DNA of 64,000 bases from DASUKM01 sp036278735 (GCA_036278735.1 DASUKM010000044.1:62001-126000), one strand, 5' to 3'; shown: positions 42,075 to 51,701, numbered from the stretch's first letter. Notes: generated from the sequence alone by a model not told the origin. Numbers and translations are program-made.

Positions 42075-42688
42075 GGCTTCCTCAGTTCGGCGCGCAGCGC
42101 CTCGCGGGCCCGCGCCAGTCGCGACTTGACGGTTCCGACGGCGATCCCGAGCGAGAACCCGATTTCCTCGTACCGCAAGCCGTCGATTTCGCGCAGGACG
42201 AGAGCGGTCTTCTGCTCGAACGGGAGTCGATCGAGGGCGATCCGCAGCCGCGCCGCCAGTTCTTTCCGCCCGAGCACCAGGTCGGGTGCGCTGTCGTCGC
42301 GCACTTCCGGCAGATCCCCATGGTCCTGGATGTGCTGATCGAGCGAGACCTGCTGCGCGCGATGCCGGCGCCGCCACCACCGCTGGCGGTTGCGCGCCTG
42401 ATTGACGACGATGCGGTAGATCCAGGTGCGAAGCGTCGAGTGGCCACGAAACGCGTGAATGGTGCGGAACACCCGCAGGAACACTTCCTGGGAGAGGTCC
42501 AGCGCTTCGTTGTGATCGTTGAGGAGGTTGAGCGAGAGCTGATACACCATCCGCTGGTGTTCAGAGACGAGTTCGGCGCACGCGTCTTCGTCGTGTGCGG
42601 CGCAGCGCTGGATCAGCAACGCCTCGCGGCCGCCTTCGGCTGCCCACGTAATCGCTCGGACAGGTTTCACGGAGAGTCCCTGTGTCAT
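42071..42688 (-). CDS. ECF RNA polymerase sigma factor (RpoE-like)
   Basis: 205 residues. Region 2 (HQRMVYQLSLNLLNDHNEALDLSQEVFLRVFRTIHAFRGHSTLRTWIYRIVVNQARNR) recognises the -10. Region 4 (LDRLPFEQKTALVLREIDGLRYEEIGFSLGIAVGTVKSRLARARE) recognises the -35. The linker carries several Arg and His residues. GGAG is 9 nt before the ATG. The pair with the membrane anti-sigma forms a standard stress-response module; its own promoter is not recognisable as sigma-70-like. Confidence 0.93.
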   Translation of the reverse strand: MTQGLSVKPVRAITWAAEGGREALLIQRCAAHDEDACAELVSEHQRMVYQLSLNLLNDHNEALDLSQEVFLRVFRTIHAFRGHSTLRTWIYRIVVNQARNRQRWWRRRHRAQQVSLDQHIQDHGDLPEVRDDSAPDLVLGRKELAARLRIALDRLPFEQKTALVLREIDGLRYEEIGFSLGIAVGTVKSRLARAREALRAELRKP

Positions 42689-42773
42689 ATTTTAACACTC
42701 CGTTCGCCCACACCCGTCTGACAGCTTGGATCCCGTTTGGCGGCAAAAGTTCCGCTTGTGGCACCATGGACCC

Positions 42774-44153
42774 GTGAAACGCTTCATTGCCGGGGTAATC
42801 CTGCTCGCCCTGGCCGGTCTGGCGGTGTATGGCTACACGGTGACGCGGCGCGAGCAGACCTACCGGGCGCTGATCGGCCAGGGGGACGCTGCCGTGGCCC
42901 AGGGCAGCGCGTTGACGGCGATCGAAGCGTTCAGCGGCGCCATCGCCCTCAACGGGACGGCGATGATCGGCTATCTGAAGCGAGGAGACGCCTACCGGCG
43001 CCGCGGCGACCTCGAGCCGGCGCGGCGGGATTTGCTGCGCGCCGCTGAGCTGGATCCGACGGCCGCCCGCCCGCGCGAACTGCTCGGCGACGTCGAGTAC
43101 GCGCAGAAGCGCTACGCGCGCGCCGTCCAGCGGTATCGCGAATACGTGCGGCTCGACGACCGCTCGCCGCGCGTCCTCTACAAACTCGCGCTCGCGCAGT
43201 TCAGCGCCGGCGATTCGACGGGCGCCATCGGGGCGCTGCGGCAGGCCATCGCGATTGACGACCGCTTCGCCGAGGCCTACTACCTGCTGGGTCTGTGCCT
43301 GCGCGACAGGCAGCAGCCGGACGGCGCGCGCCGTGCGCTCGAACGGTCCGTCGCGCTTGCGCCCGCGACGCTGCACGCGCGAGAGGAACTGGCGGATCTG
43401 TATGGCGCGATCGGCCGAACCGACGATCGACTCGCCGAGCTGGAGGCGCTCTCCGCGCTCGATGCCGGACCCTCGCGCGAGGTGACGCTCGGGCTCGCCT
43501 ACGCGCGGGCGGGTCAGCCGGACCGCGCCGTGCTCACCCTCAGCGACGCGGCGCGCCGGTACCCCGACCACACGTATACGTACGTGGCGCTTGGGCGTGT
43601 GTGGCTGGAACGCGCCCGGGCCGGCGGCGGCCGCATCGCGCTCCGCAAGGCGCTGGGCGCGCTCCAGAACGCGGTCGGCAACGACGACAGCAGCGAAGCG
43701 ATGATGCTGCTCGGACGCGTGCTGCTGATGCTCGCCGACAACGACTCGGCCGAACGGGTGCTGCGCGAGGCGGCCGGGAAGCAGCCGGCGGATCCCGCGG
43801 CCTTTTACTATCTGGCGGACGCCGCCGAGCGGCTGCACCATTGGGACGTGGCGCGCCAGGCGCTGCTCGACTATGCCACGCTGCGCGGCGTCGAGCGCGA
43901 GCCGCGCCACCGCGCCGCCGAGGCCACGCGCCTGGGCGATCTCTCCCTGCGCCTGGGGGACGCGGACGCGGCGGTCGGCTACTTCCAGCACGCACTGGTG
44001 GACGAGCCGGGCGCCGCGCTGCTCCCCCGCCTCGCCGACGCCGAATGGCGCGCCGGCGAGAAGGGTGCCGCCAGAGCCACCCTCGCGCAGGCGCTCGAGA
44101 AGGACCCCCGCAACCCCCAGGCGCTCGCGCTGCGCGCGCGATTTCGGCGTTGA
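42774..44153 (+). CDS. Membrane-anchored TPR-repeat protein
   Basis: 459 residues from the GTG. One N-terminal membrane helix (FIAGVILLALAGLAVYGYTV) anchors about ten tetratricopeptide repeats (for example AIGALRQAIAIDDRFAEAYYLLGLCLR, ALVDEPGAALLPRLADAEWRAGE). It probably acts as a periplasmic protein-interaction scaffold. A longer start at 42726 would put polar residues before the anchor. A three-codon reading frame ATG-GAC-CCG-TGA ends by overlapping the GTG (42766-42777), possibly coupling translation. Confidence 0.82.
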   Translation: MKRFIAGVILLALAGLAVYGYTVTRREQTYRALIGQGDAAVAQGSALTAIEAFSGAIALNGTAMIGYLKRGDAYRRRGDLEPARRDLLRAAELDPTAARPRELLGDVEYAQKRYARAVQRYREYVRLDDRSPRVLYKLALAQFSAGDSTGAIGALRQAIAIDDRFAEAYYLLGLCLRDRQQPDGARRALERSVALAPATLHAREELADLYGAIGRTDDRLAELEALSALDAGPSREVTLGLAYARAGQPDRAVLTLSDAARRYPDHTYTYVALGRVWLERARAGGGRIALRKALGALQNAVGNDDSSEAMMLLGRVLLMLADNDSAERVLREAAGKQPADPAAFYYLADAAERLHHWDVARQALLDYATLRGVEREPRHRAAEATRLGDLSLRLGDADAAVGYFQHALVDEPGAALLPRLADAEWRAGEKGAARATLAQALEKDPRNPQALALRARFRR

Positions 44154-44170
44154 CGGCAGGGGGCAGTCTC

Positions 44171-44233
44171 CAGTTACCAGTTACCAGTTACCAGTTACCA
44201 GTTGCCAGTTGCCAGTTGCCAGTTGCCAGCTTC
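44171..44233. repeat. Heptamer tandem repeat CAGTTAC/CAGTTGC
   Basis: Four CAGTTAC units (44171-44198), four CAGTTGC units (44199-44226) and one CAGCTTC form a phase-perfect array between the TPR gene and the convergent sigma-54 activator. It is followed at 44258-44290 by GAACC-rich units of the GGGTTC family. Confidence 0.9.
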
Positions 44234-44300
44234 CAGCCGTGCTGAAGGCTCGTTCGGAACCTACCTGGAACCCCGAACCCTGAACCCAAAACGACGCGGA

Positions 44301-47300
44301 TCATGGTACCTCGACGATGCCCAGTCGTTTGATCATCTTCGCGAAACCCTGACGCGTGAGGCCGAGTTGGGCCGCGGCGGCGCTGCGGTGACCGCCGGCG
44401 CGGGCGAGCGCGGCCCGGATGAACCGCCGTTCGAACTCGGCGCGAGCCTCTTCGAAGCCAACGACACCCGACGCGGCTAGGGAGGCCACGTGAACCGGCA
44501 GCGCCGCCGCCGGCACCCGGCCGCGGCGCGGCGCGGCGACCGCGAGCGCCGACAGCACGTTCTGCAGCTCGCGCACGTTCCCCGGCCAGTCGTACCGGGC
44601 GAGCGCCGCCATCACGTCCGGCCCCAGCGTCGCGCGCGTGCCGACGCGCGCGGCCGCATCCGCCCAGAACCGCGCCGCCAGCCACGGCACATCGTCGGGG
44701 CGATCGCGAAGCGGCGGAATCCCGATCCGCACCACGTCGAGGCGAAACCGGAGGTCGGGACGAAAGCGCCCGGCCGCCGCTTCGGCGGCGAGCGGACGGT
44801 TCGTCGCCGCAAGCAGGCGCACGTCGACGCGTCTCGAGAGGTTTTCGCCGACGCGGCGGATCTCCCCTTCCTGCAGCACGCGCAGCAGCTTGGCCTGCGC
44901 GCGCGGCGAGAGCTCCGTCACTTCGTCGAGGAACAGCGTTCCGCCGTCCGCATCTTCGAACAATCCCGGCCGTTCGAGTGCCGCCCCCGTGAAGGCGCCG
45001 CGCGCATGCCCGAACAGTTCGGCCTCGAGCAGGTCGTCGGCGAACGCGGCGCAATTCACCGCGCAGAACCGGCGCGCGCGCCGGGCGCTGCGCGCGTGCA
45101 GCGCGCGGGCGACCAGCTCCTTGCCGCTGCCGCTCTCCCCTTCGATCAGGACGGGGTAGGGTGCCGGCGCCGCCCGCCGGATCGCTTCGCGAACGGCCCC
45201 GGCCTGCACCCCCGGACCGAGCCGCTGATCGGGGAATTCGTCCGCGCCCGTGACGGCGTCCGGATGGTCGAGCAGCGCCCGCACGAGCGGCGCGGCCGCG
45301 GCGGCCGCGATCCGGAGATGCTGCGCGATCGCCGCCGCCGACGACGAGCAAACGGTCCAGCGGCCCACGATCGCGGCGATCGTCGATCCCGCGTACCGAA
45401 CGGGGGCGCCCGCCTGCCGGACGACGCCGTCGTGCAGCACGGGCGCGCCGCTGTTGGTCACCTGCTCGGCCAGTTCGCGATCGCCGGGCCACGATCGTCC
45501 CGCGCAGACGAGCGGCGGCCGATCGACGCGCGCGAAGATGGCGATGCCGCCGGCGTCGAGCCGGTCGCGCACGTGATCGATGATGGCGGCGAGCGCCCGC
45601 GCTTCGTCGTCTTCGCGGTAGATCCCTTCGAGCAGCGTTTCCAGCAGGTCGACCCCGGTCGTGGACGACGCGGGGGGGACCAGGCCATCGGCGCCCGTCC
45701 GGCGGACGAAGTCGGCGACCTCGCCCCCGCGGTCGCCGAGCGCGACGCGCACCTCCATCATGCGCAGCACCGGCAGCGCGGCGGCGGCGCGGCGCAGACG
45801 ATGCTCGCGAAGCAACCGGGCTGGTTCGCCCTCGCGCGCCGTCGCGCGGAAGTGAAGGGCGCGCGCGAGCAGAACGGCCGGCGTCCGGCGTGCGCGTCGC
45901 GCGTGGCACACCGCGGCGGCAGCATGCCTGCTCGATCCGGCGGCATCGCCCAGGTGCTGCTGCACGGCGGCGGCCACGAGATGGACGTCGGCGCGCCCGC
46001 TTTCGTCTTCGTCGTCGCGTGCGACGGCCGCGAGGGCCCGGGCGATCTCGCGCGCGGCCTCGGCGTGATCGCCGCGAACGAGCCACGCACGGGCCGCGAA
46101 CGTCGCGTGTCGGGCGTTCACCGTCGCGCCGTGCGCCGCACGATGCGTCGCGAGGCAATCCAGGGCCAGGTCGGCCCGGCCCGTCCAGCACAGCACTTCA
46201 GCGAGCCCGGCAACCGCGTCGCCGGTGGTCGAGGATGCGGGTGACGCGAGCACGGTCCTGAATGCCGCTTCCGCCTCCTGGAAGCGCGCGCGATCGAGTG
46301 CCGCGCGGCCGGCGCCGACGAGCGCGCGCATCGCGAGCGCGGGTTCGGCGGTCGAGGCCCGCGCGCGTGCGAACGCGTCGGCGGCGGCGTCGGCGCGGCC
46401 CGCCGACAGCCGCACGTCACCGAGCCGGCACGCGGCGAGCGCCGCCTGCTCGGTGGCGCCCCGCACCTCGAAGGCGGCCACGCAGCGCCGCAGCACGCGT
46501 TCGGCCGCCAGCCGGCGTCCGTGTTGCGCCAGCTGCGCGCCGCGCTGCAGCGCGCGCTCGAGCCGCGCGACGCCGGCCGCCGGTCGCGCGACGCGTCCGG
46601 GGGGGACGGGGGGCGACGGCAAGTACGCCGGCGACGTCTCGTGGACCCACGAGACGCCGGTCGCGCGCGGCCGCCGCGCGGCGAGCGCGTCGACGAGCAG
46701 CCCCGGCAATCCGCCCGCCTCGCGCGCCGCCCGCGCGATCCGGTCCGCCGGTGGACCACAGATCGCGTCCACGTACAACATGTCTATCATCTCCGTCTCC
46801 GTGAGCGGTTCGAGCCAGTGCGCTCCCGGTGCCGGCGAGCGCAATCGCCGGAACTGGATCCACAAATGCGGGCGTCCGTCGCCGATCGCCGCGCGCTGGA
46901 GCACGCCGGGGAGTTCGTCGGACGCCGGTCCCCAATCCACGACACACACGTGATGCGGCGCCGCCAGATCCGCGGCGGGATGCCAGCCGTCGGCGACTCG
47001 CCGATCGAGCACGACGTATCCCGCGAGGCGGCCAGCCCGCGCGATCTGCAGGTGCGCGGTGCGCAGGCCGCTCCCGCGTGGTCCCGCAAGACAGACGCGG
47101 CGTACGCCGGGCGGACCGCCGTCGAAGGCGGCTGCCACGCAATCGACGCTGCGGCGCGCGAGCAGCCGCCAGCCGAGCGGACGCGCGCTCCCGGAGGCCG
47201 ACTCGATCGCCGGCCGTATCGCGCGAGCTGCCGCCTCCGCGCCGAGCACGACCGCCTCGGCCCTCAGAAAACGCGCCAGGTGCAGCGCCGCCCGTCGAAT

Positions 47301-47591
47301 CTGCGGCGCCGGCGCACGCACCGCCGGCCAGGCGGGATACGCTTCGAACCAGCGCCCTTCCTCGGATCCGTAATCGATCGGCGGCAGGAGCAGCGGGTGC
47401 CTGAGCAGTGCGACGGCGTCGCACGCCGCCGCGCGCGATCGATCGTCGCGCGCACCGGCGTCGAGCAGCCACAACCGGACGGCTGCTCCCGTCGCGAGGT
47501 CGACGGCCACGTCGCTGTCGATGAGGAACCGGCGCGCGAACACGCGCATGGCGCCGCCGGATTGCAAATTGAGCGCCGCGCGGAAAATCAC
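44301..47591 (-). CDS. Large sigma-54-dependent transcriptional activator with degenerate kinase-like/P-loop N-terminus
   Basis: 1096 residues from GTG 47591 (ATG 47549 would remove 14). About 40-95 resembles a protein-kinase N-lobe remnant (LRHPLLLPPIDYGSEEGRWFEA). About 165-300 resembles a STAND-type NTPase whose Walker A is broken (GPRGSGLRTA, no Lys), with VVDWG as Walker B. TPR-like helices fill about 345-640 and a GAF-like domain about 655-790. The AAA+ core has GESGSGKE (about 817), the sigma-54 contact GAFTGA (about 864) and GGTLFLDEV. The C-terminal Fis helix-turn-helix is GGHRSAAAAQLGLTRQGFAKMI. It should activate sigma-54 promoters. Targets are unknown and no -24/-12 element is obvious nearby. 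Confidence 0.9.
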   Translation of the reverse strand: MIFRAALNLQSGGAMRVFARRFLIDSDVAVDLATGAAVRLWLLDAGARDDRSRAAACDAVALLRHPLLLPPIDYGSEEGRWFEAYPAWPAVRAPAPQIRRAALHLARFLRAEAVVLGAEAAARAIRPAIESASGSARPLGWRLLARRSVDCVAAAFDGGPPGVRRVCLAGPRGSGLRTAHLQIARAGRLAGYVVLDRRVADGWHPAADLAAPHHVCVVDWGPASDELPGVLQRAAIGDGRPHLWIQFRRLRSPAPGAHWLEPLTETEMIDMLYVDAICGPPADRIARAAREAGGLPGLLVDALAARRPRATGVSWVHETSPAYLPSPPVPPGRVARPAAGVARLERALQRGAQLAQHGRRLAAERVLRRCVAAFEVRGATEQAALAACRLGDVRLSAGRADAAADAFARARASTAEPALAMRALVGAGRAALDRARFQEAEAAFRTVLASPASSTTGDAVAGLAEVLCWTGRADLALDCLATHRAAHGATVNARHATFAARAWLVRGDHAEAAREIARALAAVARDDEDESGRADVHLVAAAVQQHLGDAAGSSRHAAAAVCHARRARRTPAVLLARALHFRATAREGEPARLLREHRLRRAAAALPVLRMMEVRVALGDRGGEVADFVRRTGADGLVPPASSTTGVDLLETLLEGIYREDDEARALAAIIDHVRDRLDAGGIAIFARVDRPPLVCAGRSWPGDRELAEQVTNSGAPVLHDGVVRQAGAPVRYAGSTIAAIVGRWTVCSSSAAAIAQHLRIAAAAAAPLVRALLDHPDAVTGADEFPDQRLGPGVQAGAVREAIRRAAPAPYPVLIEGESGSGKELVARALHARSARRARRFCAVNCAAFADDLLEAELFGHARGAFTGAALERPGLFEDADGGTLFLDEVTELSPRAQAKLLRVLQEGEIRRVGENLSRRVDVRLLAATNRPLAAEAAAGRFRPDLRFRLDVVRIGIPPLRDRPDDVPWLAARFWADAAARVGTRATLGPDVMAALARYDWPGNVRELQNVLSALAVAAPRRGRVPAAALPVHVASLAASGVVGFEEARAEFERRFIRAALARAGGHRSAAAAQLGLTRQGFAKMIKRLGIVEVP

Positions 47592-47635
47592 GGCGCCGCG
47601 CGCGATGCCGCGCGAGCGTGTGCAGAAACTTCGTA

Positions 47636-47641
47636 TAGAAT
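47636..47641 (+). promoter_or_regulatory. -10 element upstream of aroC
   Basis: TAGAAT lies 9 nt before the aroC ATG, in the 59-bp divergent gap with the sigma-54 activator. There is no Shine-Dalgarno, so it matches the leaderless pattern. No clear -35. Confidence 0.45.
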
Positions 47642-47650
47642 TTCGAGTCG

Positions 47651-48853
47651 ATGCTGCGGTTTCTCACCGCCGGTGAATCGCACGGCCGCGCGCTCGTCGC
47701 CGTGCTCGACGGCATGCCGGCCGGCTTGACGATCGATCCCGACGCGATCGCGCGCGACCTGCGCCGGCGTCAGGGGGGCTACGGCCGCGGACGCCGGATG
47801 GCGATCGAATCCGATCGCGCCGACATTCTCTCCGGCGTGCGCGCCGGCCAGACGATCGGCGGACCGATCGCCCTCGCGATCGAGAACCGCGACTGGGTCA
47901 ACTGGCAATACACGATGCGGGTGGCCGCCGAGGCGCCGCCCGACGCCGGGGGGGCGCATCGCGCGGCCGTCACGCGTCCGCGTCCCGGCCATGCCGATCT
48001 GTCCGGAGGCGCCAAGTACGAGCGCGACGATCTGCGCGACGTCCTCGAGCGCGCGAGCGCCCGCGAAACCGCCGCGCGCGTCGCCGCTGGCGCCATCGCC
48101 CGGCAGCTGCTCGCGCACGCCGGCATCCGGATCGCCAGCCACGTGTTCACGATTGGCCCCGTGTCGCTGCCCGATCCCTCCGCCGTCGGCTTCGATCGGG
48201 CCGCCGCGCTGCCCGACGACTCGCCCGTCCACTGCGTCGATCCGGCCGTGAGCCAGGAGATGATCGCGGCCATCGACCGCGCGCGGGAGGCCGGCGATAC
48301 GCTCGGCGGCGCCTTCGAGGTGATCGCGAGCGGCGTCCCGATCGGCCTCGGCAGCTACGTGCAGTGGGACCGCAAGCTCGATGGCCGCCTGGCCCAGGCG
48401 TTGATGTCGATTCCGGCGATCAAGGCGGTCGGGATCGGCGCGGGCGTGCGCGCGGCCGAGCGGCCGGGCTCGACGGTGCACGACGAAATCGTGCCGGGGT
48501 CCGGCGACGATCGCGCGACAGGGCTCGCGCGTCCCACCAACAACGCCGGCGGTCTCGAAGGGGGGGTCACCAACGGCGAGGCGGTGCGCGTCACCGCCTA
48601 TATGAAGCCGATCTCGACCCTCATGCAGCCGCTCCGCTCCGTGGACCTGACGACGATGACGGAAGCGCGCGCCGCCATCGAACGCAGCGACGTCTGCGCG
48701 GTGCCGGCGGCCGCCGTCGTCGGCGAAGCGATGGTCGCGCTCACGCTCGCCGCCGCGCTCCTCGAACGCTTCGGCGGCGATTCGATCGCCGCGCTCGATC
48801 GCGCGATGCACGGCACCCGCGCCGCGCTGCGCACGCGCTTCAGCCCGCCATGA
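47651..48853 (+). CDS. aroC: Chorismate synthase
   Basis: 400 residues. It converts EPSP to chorismate with reduced FMN, the last common aromatic step, supplying TrpE and chorismate mutase encoded at 27-33 kb. Signatures: FLTAGESHGRAL, RRQGGYGRGRRM, RPGHADLSGGAKY, ERASARETAARVAAGA and GRLAQALMSIPAIKAVGIG. Length is normal for the monofunctional enzyme; no flavin reductase is fused. The stop overlaps the def start by ATGA, so this shikimate gene heads a translation and cell-envelope operon. Confidence 0.97.
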   Translation: MLRFLTAGESHGRALVAVLDGMPAGLTIDPDAIARDLRRRQGGYGRGRRMAIESDRADILSGVRAGQTIGGPIALAIENRDWVNWQYTMRVAAEAPPDAGGAHRAAVTRPRPGHADLSGGAKYERDDLRDVLERASARETAARVAAGAIARQLLAHAGIRIASHVFTIGPVSLPDPSAVGFDRAAALPDDSPVHCVDPAVSQEMIAAIDRAREAGDTLGGAFEVIASGVPIGLGSYVQWDRKLDGRLAQALMSIPAIKAVGIGAGVRAAERPGSTVHDEIVPGSGDDRATGLARPTNNAGGLEGGVTNGEAVRVTAYMKPISTLMQPLRSVDLTTMTEARAAIERSDVCAVPAAAVVGEAMVALTLAAALLERFGGDSIAALDRAMHGTRAALRTRFSPP

Positions 48854-49359
48854 TCAGGCCGATCCTCCGCTACGGCGACCGCACCCTTCACGTGCAGGCA
48901 GCGCCGGTCACCGCCTTCGACGACGAGCTGCACCGCCTCATCGACGACATGATCGAGACGATGTACGCGGCGCCCGGGATCGGGCTCGCCGCGCCGCAGA
49001 TTGGCGTGCCGCTGCGCGTCTTCGTCGTCGATCTGTCGGTTGGACGCAAGAGCGGCGACCTGATCGTCATGGCAAATCCGGTGTTCGTCGAGCGCGACGG
49101 CGATCAGCTCGAAGAAGAGGGCTGCCTCAGCGCGCCGGGGTTCAACGCCACCGTGCTCCGTCCCGGGCGCGTGGTCGTCAAGGGATGGGATCGGAACGGC
49201 GACGAGCACACGCGCGAGGGGACCGACCTGCTCGCACGCGCGTTTCAGCACGAGATGGATCACCTCGACGGCATCGTCTTCATCGATCGCCTGCGCGGGA
49301 TCAAGCGGGATCTGATCGTCCGCCGGATCCAGAAGCTCAAACGCCAGGGGCAATGGTAG
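48850..49359 (+). CDS. def: Peptide deformylase
   Basis: 169 residues, class I type. The three motifs GIGLAAPQIG, EEGCLSAPG (Cys ligand) and QHEMDHLDG (HExxH) are intact. It removes the N-formyl group from new proteins. It overlaps aroC (ATGA) and fmt (7 nt), pairing formylation and deformylation genes as in many bacteria. Confidence 0.97.
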   Translation: MIRPILRYGDRTLHVQAAPVTAFDDELHRLIDDMIETMYAAPGIGLAAPQIGVPLRVFVVDLSVGRKSGDLIVMANPVFVERDGDQLEEEGCLSAPGFNATVLRPGRVVVKGWDRNGDEHTREGTDLLARAFQHEMDHLDGIVFIDRLRGIKRDLIVRRIQKLKRQGQW

Positions 49360-50324
49360 ACGGCGCGTCGCTGTCGATCGTGTACTTCGGTACGCCGGCG
49401 TTTGCAGTGCCGCCTCTCGAGGCGCTGATCGCCTCGCGGCATCGCGTCGCGGCTGTCGTGTCGCAGCCGGACCGGCCGCGCGGCCGCGGCCAGCGAGTCC
49501 TGCCGACGCCGACGAAAGAGGTGGCGGGGACCCGCACGATTCCCGTCCTCCAGCCCCAGCGCGTGCGCGACGAGGCGTTCCTCGAAGCGGTGCGGGCGCT
49601 GTCGCCCGACCTGGGCGTCGTGGCCGCGTTCGGCCGGATTCTGCCGGACGCGCTCCTCGCCATTCCCCGGTTGGGCATGATTAACGTCCATGCCTCGCTG
49701 CTGCCCGCCTACCGCGGCGCGGCGCCGGTCGCGCGCGCGATTCTGGCCGGCGACGACGAAACCGGGGTGACGATCATGCGCGTCGTCCACGAACTGGACG
49801 CCGGCCCCACGTTCGCGGCGCGGGCCGTCCCCATCGCGCCCGACGCCACGACCGGTGCGCTCGAAGCGGTGCTCGCGGGCGTCGGGGCCGAACTGCTCGT
49901 CGCGGTCGTCGAGCAGATTTCCGCCGGCCAGGCCGTCGAGACTCCACAAAACGAGTCGCAGGCGACGTATGCTGCAAAGATGACCAAAGAGGAAGGCGCC
50001 ATCGACTGGTCGCGGCCCGCCCGTACCGTCCACGATTTGATCCGCGCGGCCCAGCCCTGGCCGCTCGCCTCGACCACCGTGACGGCGGGGGTGGCGGGCG
50101 CATCGAACCGGTTCGTCATCCGGCAAAGCGCGTTCGGCGAAGGGCGCACGCAGGAACCGCCCGGCACGATCGTCCGGGCCGCCGGGGACGATCTGCTGGT
50201 CGCCTGCGGCGGCGGCAGCGTGCTCCGGATCCTGGAAATCCAGCCGGACGGCCGTCGTACGATGACGGCGCGGGAGTTCATGGCGGGCCGGCGGCTCACA
50301 GCGGGTGACCGGTTCGGCGCATGA
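49353..50324 (+). CDS. fmt: Methionyl-tRNA formyltransferase
   Basis: 323 residues. The N-terminal formyl-transfer domain has IVYFGTPAFAVPPLEAL, the conserved NVHASLLPAYRGAAPVARAI (catalytic Asn/His) and the C-terminal OB-like tRNA-binding domain. The ATG (49353) lies inside the end of def. It provides fMet-tRNA for initiation. The stop overlaps the rsmB start by ATGA. Confidence 0.96.
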   Translation: MVDGASLSIVYFGTPAFAVPPLEALIASRHRVAAVVSQPDRPRGRGQRVLPTPTKEVAGTRTIPVLQPQRVRDEAFLEAVRALSPDLGVVAAFGRILPDALLAIPRLGMINVHASLLPAYRGAAPVARAILAGDDETGVTIMRVVHELDAGPTFAARAVPIAPDATTGALEAVLAGVGAELLVAVVEQISAGQAVETPQNESQATYAAKMTKEEGAIDWSRPARTVHDLIRAAQPWPLASTTVTAGVAGASNRFVIRQSAFGEGRTQEPPGTIVRAAGDDLLVACGGGSVLRILEIQPDGRRTMTAREFMAGRRLTAGDRFGA

Positions 50325-51697
50325 TCGCGCCGGCGCGGCTGGCCGCGTACGACGTGCTGCAGGCCGTCGCCGCGGGTCGCGCCGACCTGCCGTCCGCCCT
50401 GCTCCGCGGGCGTGACCGTCTCGCCGACGAACGCGATCGCGCCCTGACCGGCGAGATCGCGACCGGCACGCTCCGGTGGCAGGCCGCCTTCGACTTCCTC
50501 ATCGCGCGGTTTGCCGCGCGCGGTCCCGCCAGCCTCGATCCCGAGATCCTCACCATCCTCCGCGCCAGCATGTTTCAGCTCCTGCACCTCGACCGCGTGC
50601 CGGCCTCCGCCGTCGTCGACGACGCCGTGCAGATGGCCCGGAGGGTGCGCAAGGGCAGCGCGGCCGGGTTCGTGAACGCGCTGCTCCGCCGCGTCTCGCG
50701 GGAGCGCGGCCACCTCCCGCTGCCGGCCGCTCCTTCGTCCGGAGACTCGCGCGAGGCCGCCCTGAATTTTCTGTCGGTCACGCTGTCGCATCCCCGCTGG
50801 CTCGTCGAGCGCTGGCTCGATCGCGTGGGTCTGGAGCAGGCCGCCGCATGGGCGCGCTTCAACAACGCGCCGGCCGCGCTCACGCTCCGGGCCAACGTGC
50901 TCCGCGGATCGCGCGACGCCCTGGCGGCGGCGCTCGCCGCGGCCGGCGTCGACACGGTCCCGGGGCGGTATGCGCGCAACGCCCTGATCGTCACCAAGGG
51001 GAATCCGCTCCTGACGCCGCTCGCGCGCACGGGGCAATTCGTCGTGCAGGACGAAGCCTCGCAGCTCGTCGGGGAGTTCGCTGCTGCGGGGGCGGGCGAC
51101 GCCGTCCTCGATACGTGTGCCGCGCCAGGCGGCAAGACGCTCCAGCTCGCGGCCGCGGCCGGTGACGGGGGACGCGTGGTCGCCGTGGACATGCGCCCGC
51201 GACGCGTCGCGCTGCTCGCGCGCACGATCGCGGACGCGGGCGTCTCGACCGTTCGCGTCGTCTCGGCCGATGCGCGCGCGCCGCTGCCGTTTCGACGGGT
51301 GTTCGATACCGTGCTCGTCGACGCGCCCTGTTCGGGTCTGGGGACCATCCGGCGCGACCCTGACGTGAAGTGGCGGCGCGCCGAACGCGAACTGGCGGAG
51401 CTCGCCTCGATGCAGCTCGACCTGTTGACGCACGCCGCCGCGTGCGTGGCGCCGGGCGGCCACGTCACGTATGCGACCTGCTCCAGCGAACCCGAAGAAA
51501 ACGAGCAGGTCGTCGCGGCGTTTCTCGAGCGTCACCCGGCCTTTGCCGCGGCACCGTCCGCCGAATTCCCGTTCTCCGCCCGGCGCGCCGCCCTCGTCGG
51601 CGGCGACGGCTGGTTGCGGACGCGGCCGGATCGCGACGGGCTCGAAGCCTTCTTCGCCGCGCGCCTCGTGAAGTCGGCGGCCGTGGTACACTCTTGA
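50321..51697 (+). CDS. rsmB: 16S rRNA (cytosine-5) methyltransferase RsmB
   Basis: 458 residues. The N-terminal NusB-like RNA-binding domain (about 1-135, RADLPSALLRGR...ASMFQLLHLDRVPASAVVDDAV) and the Rossmann methyltransferase are present. The SAM motif is VLDTCAAPGGKTLQLA, and the two catalytic Cys are in DAPCSGLGTI and YATCSSEPEENE. It methylates a cytosine in the 16S rRNA decoding region. The order def-fmt-rsmB is common in bacteria. Confidence 0.95.
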   Translation: MIAPARLAAYDVLQAVAAGRADLPSALLRGRDRLADERDRALTGEIATGTLRWQAAFDFLIARFAARGPASLDPEILTILRASMFQLLHLDRVPASAVVDDAVQMARRVRKGSAAGFVNALLRRVSRERGHLPLPAAPSSGDSREAALNFLSVTLSHPRWLVERWLDRVGLEQAAAWARFNNAPAALTLRANVLRGSRDALAAALAAAGVDTVPGRYARNALIVTKGNPLLTPLARTGQFVVQDEASQLVGEFAAAGAGDAVLDTCAAPGGKTLQLAAAAGDGGRVVAVDMRPRRVALLARTIADAGVSTVRVVSADARAPLPFRRVFDTVLVDAPCSGLGTIRRDPDVKWRRAERELAELASMQLDLLTHAAACVAPGGHVTYATCSSEPEENEQVVAAFLERHPAFAAAPSAEFPFSARRAALVGGDGWLRTRPDRDGLEAFFAARLVKSAAVVHS

Positions 51698-51701
51698 ATT
51701 C

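Noticed and set aside
42689..42773. Sigma-54 -24/-12 promoter for the TPR gene near the sigma-54 activator
   Set aside because: TTGGCG at 42737 is present, but the GC of a -12 element is not found at the required 10-11 bp distance with TTGC.
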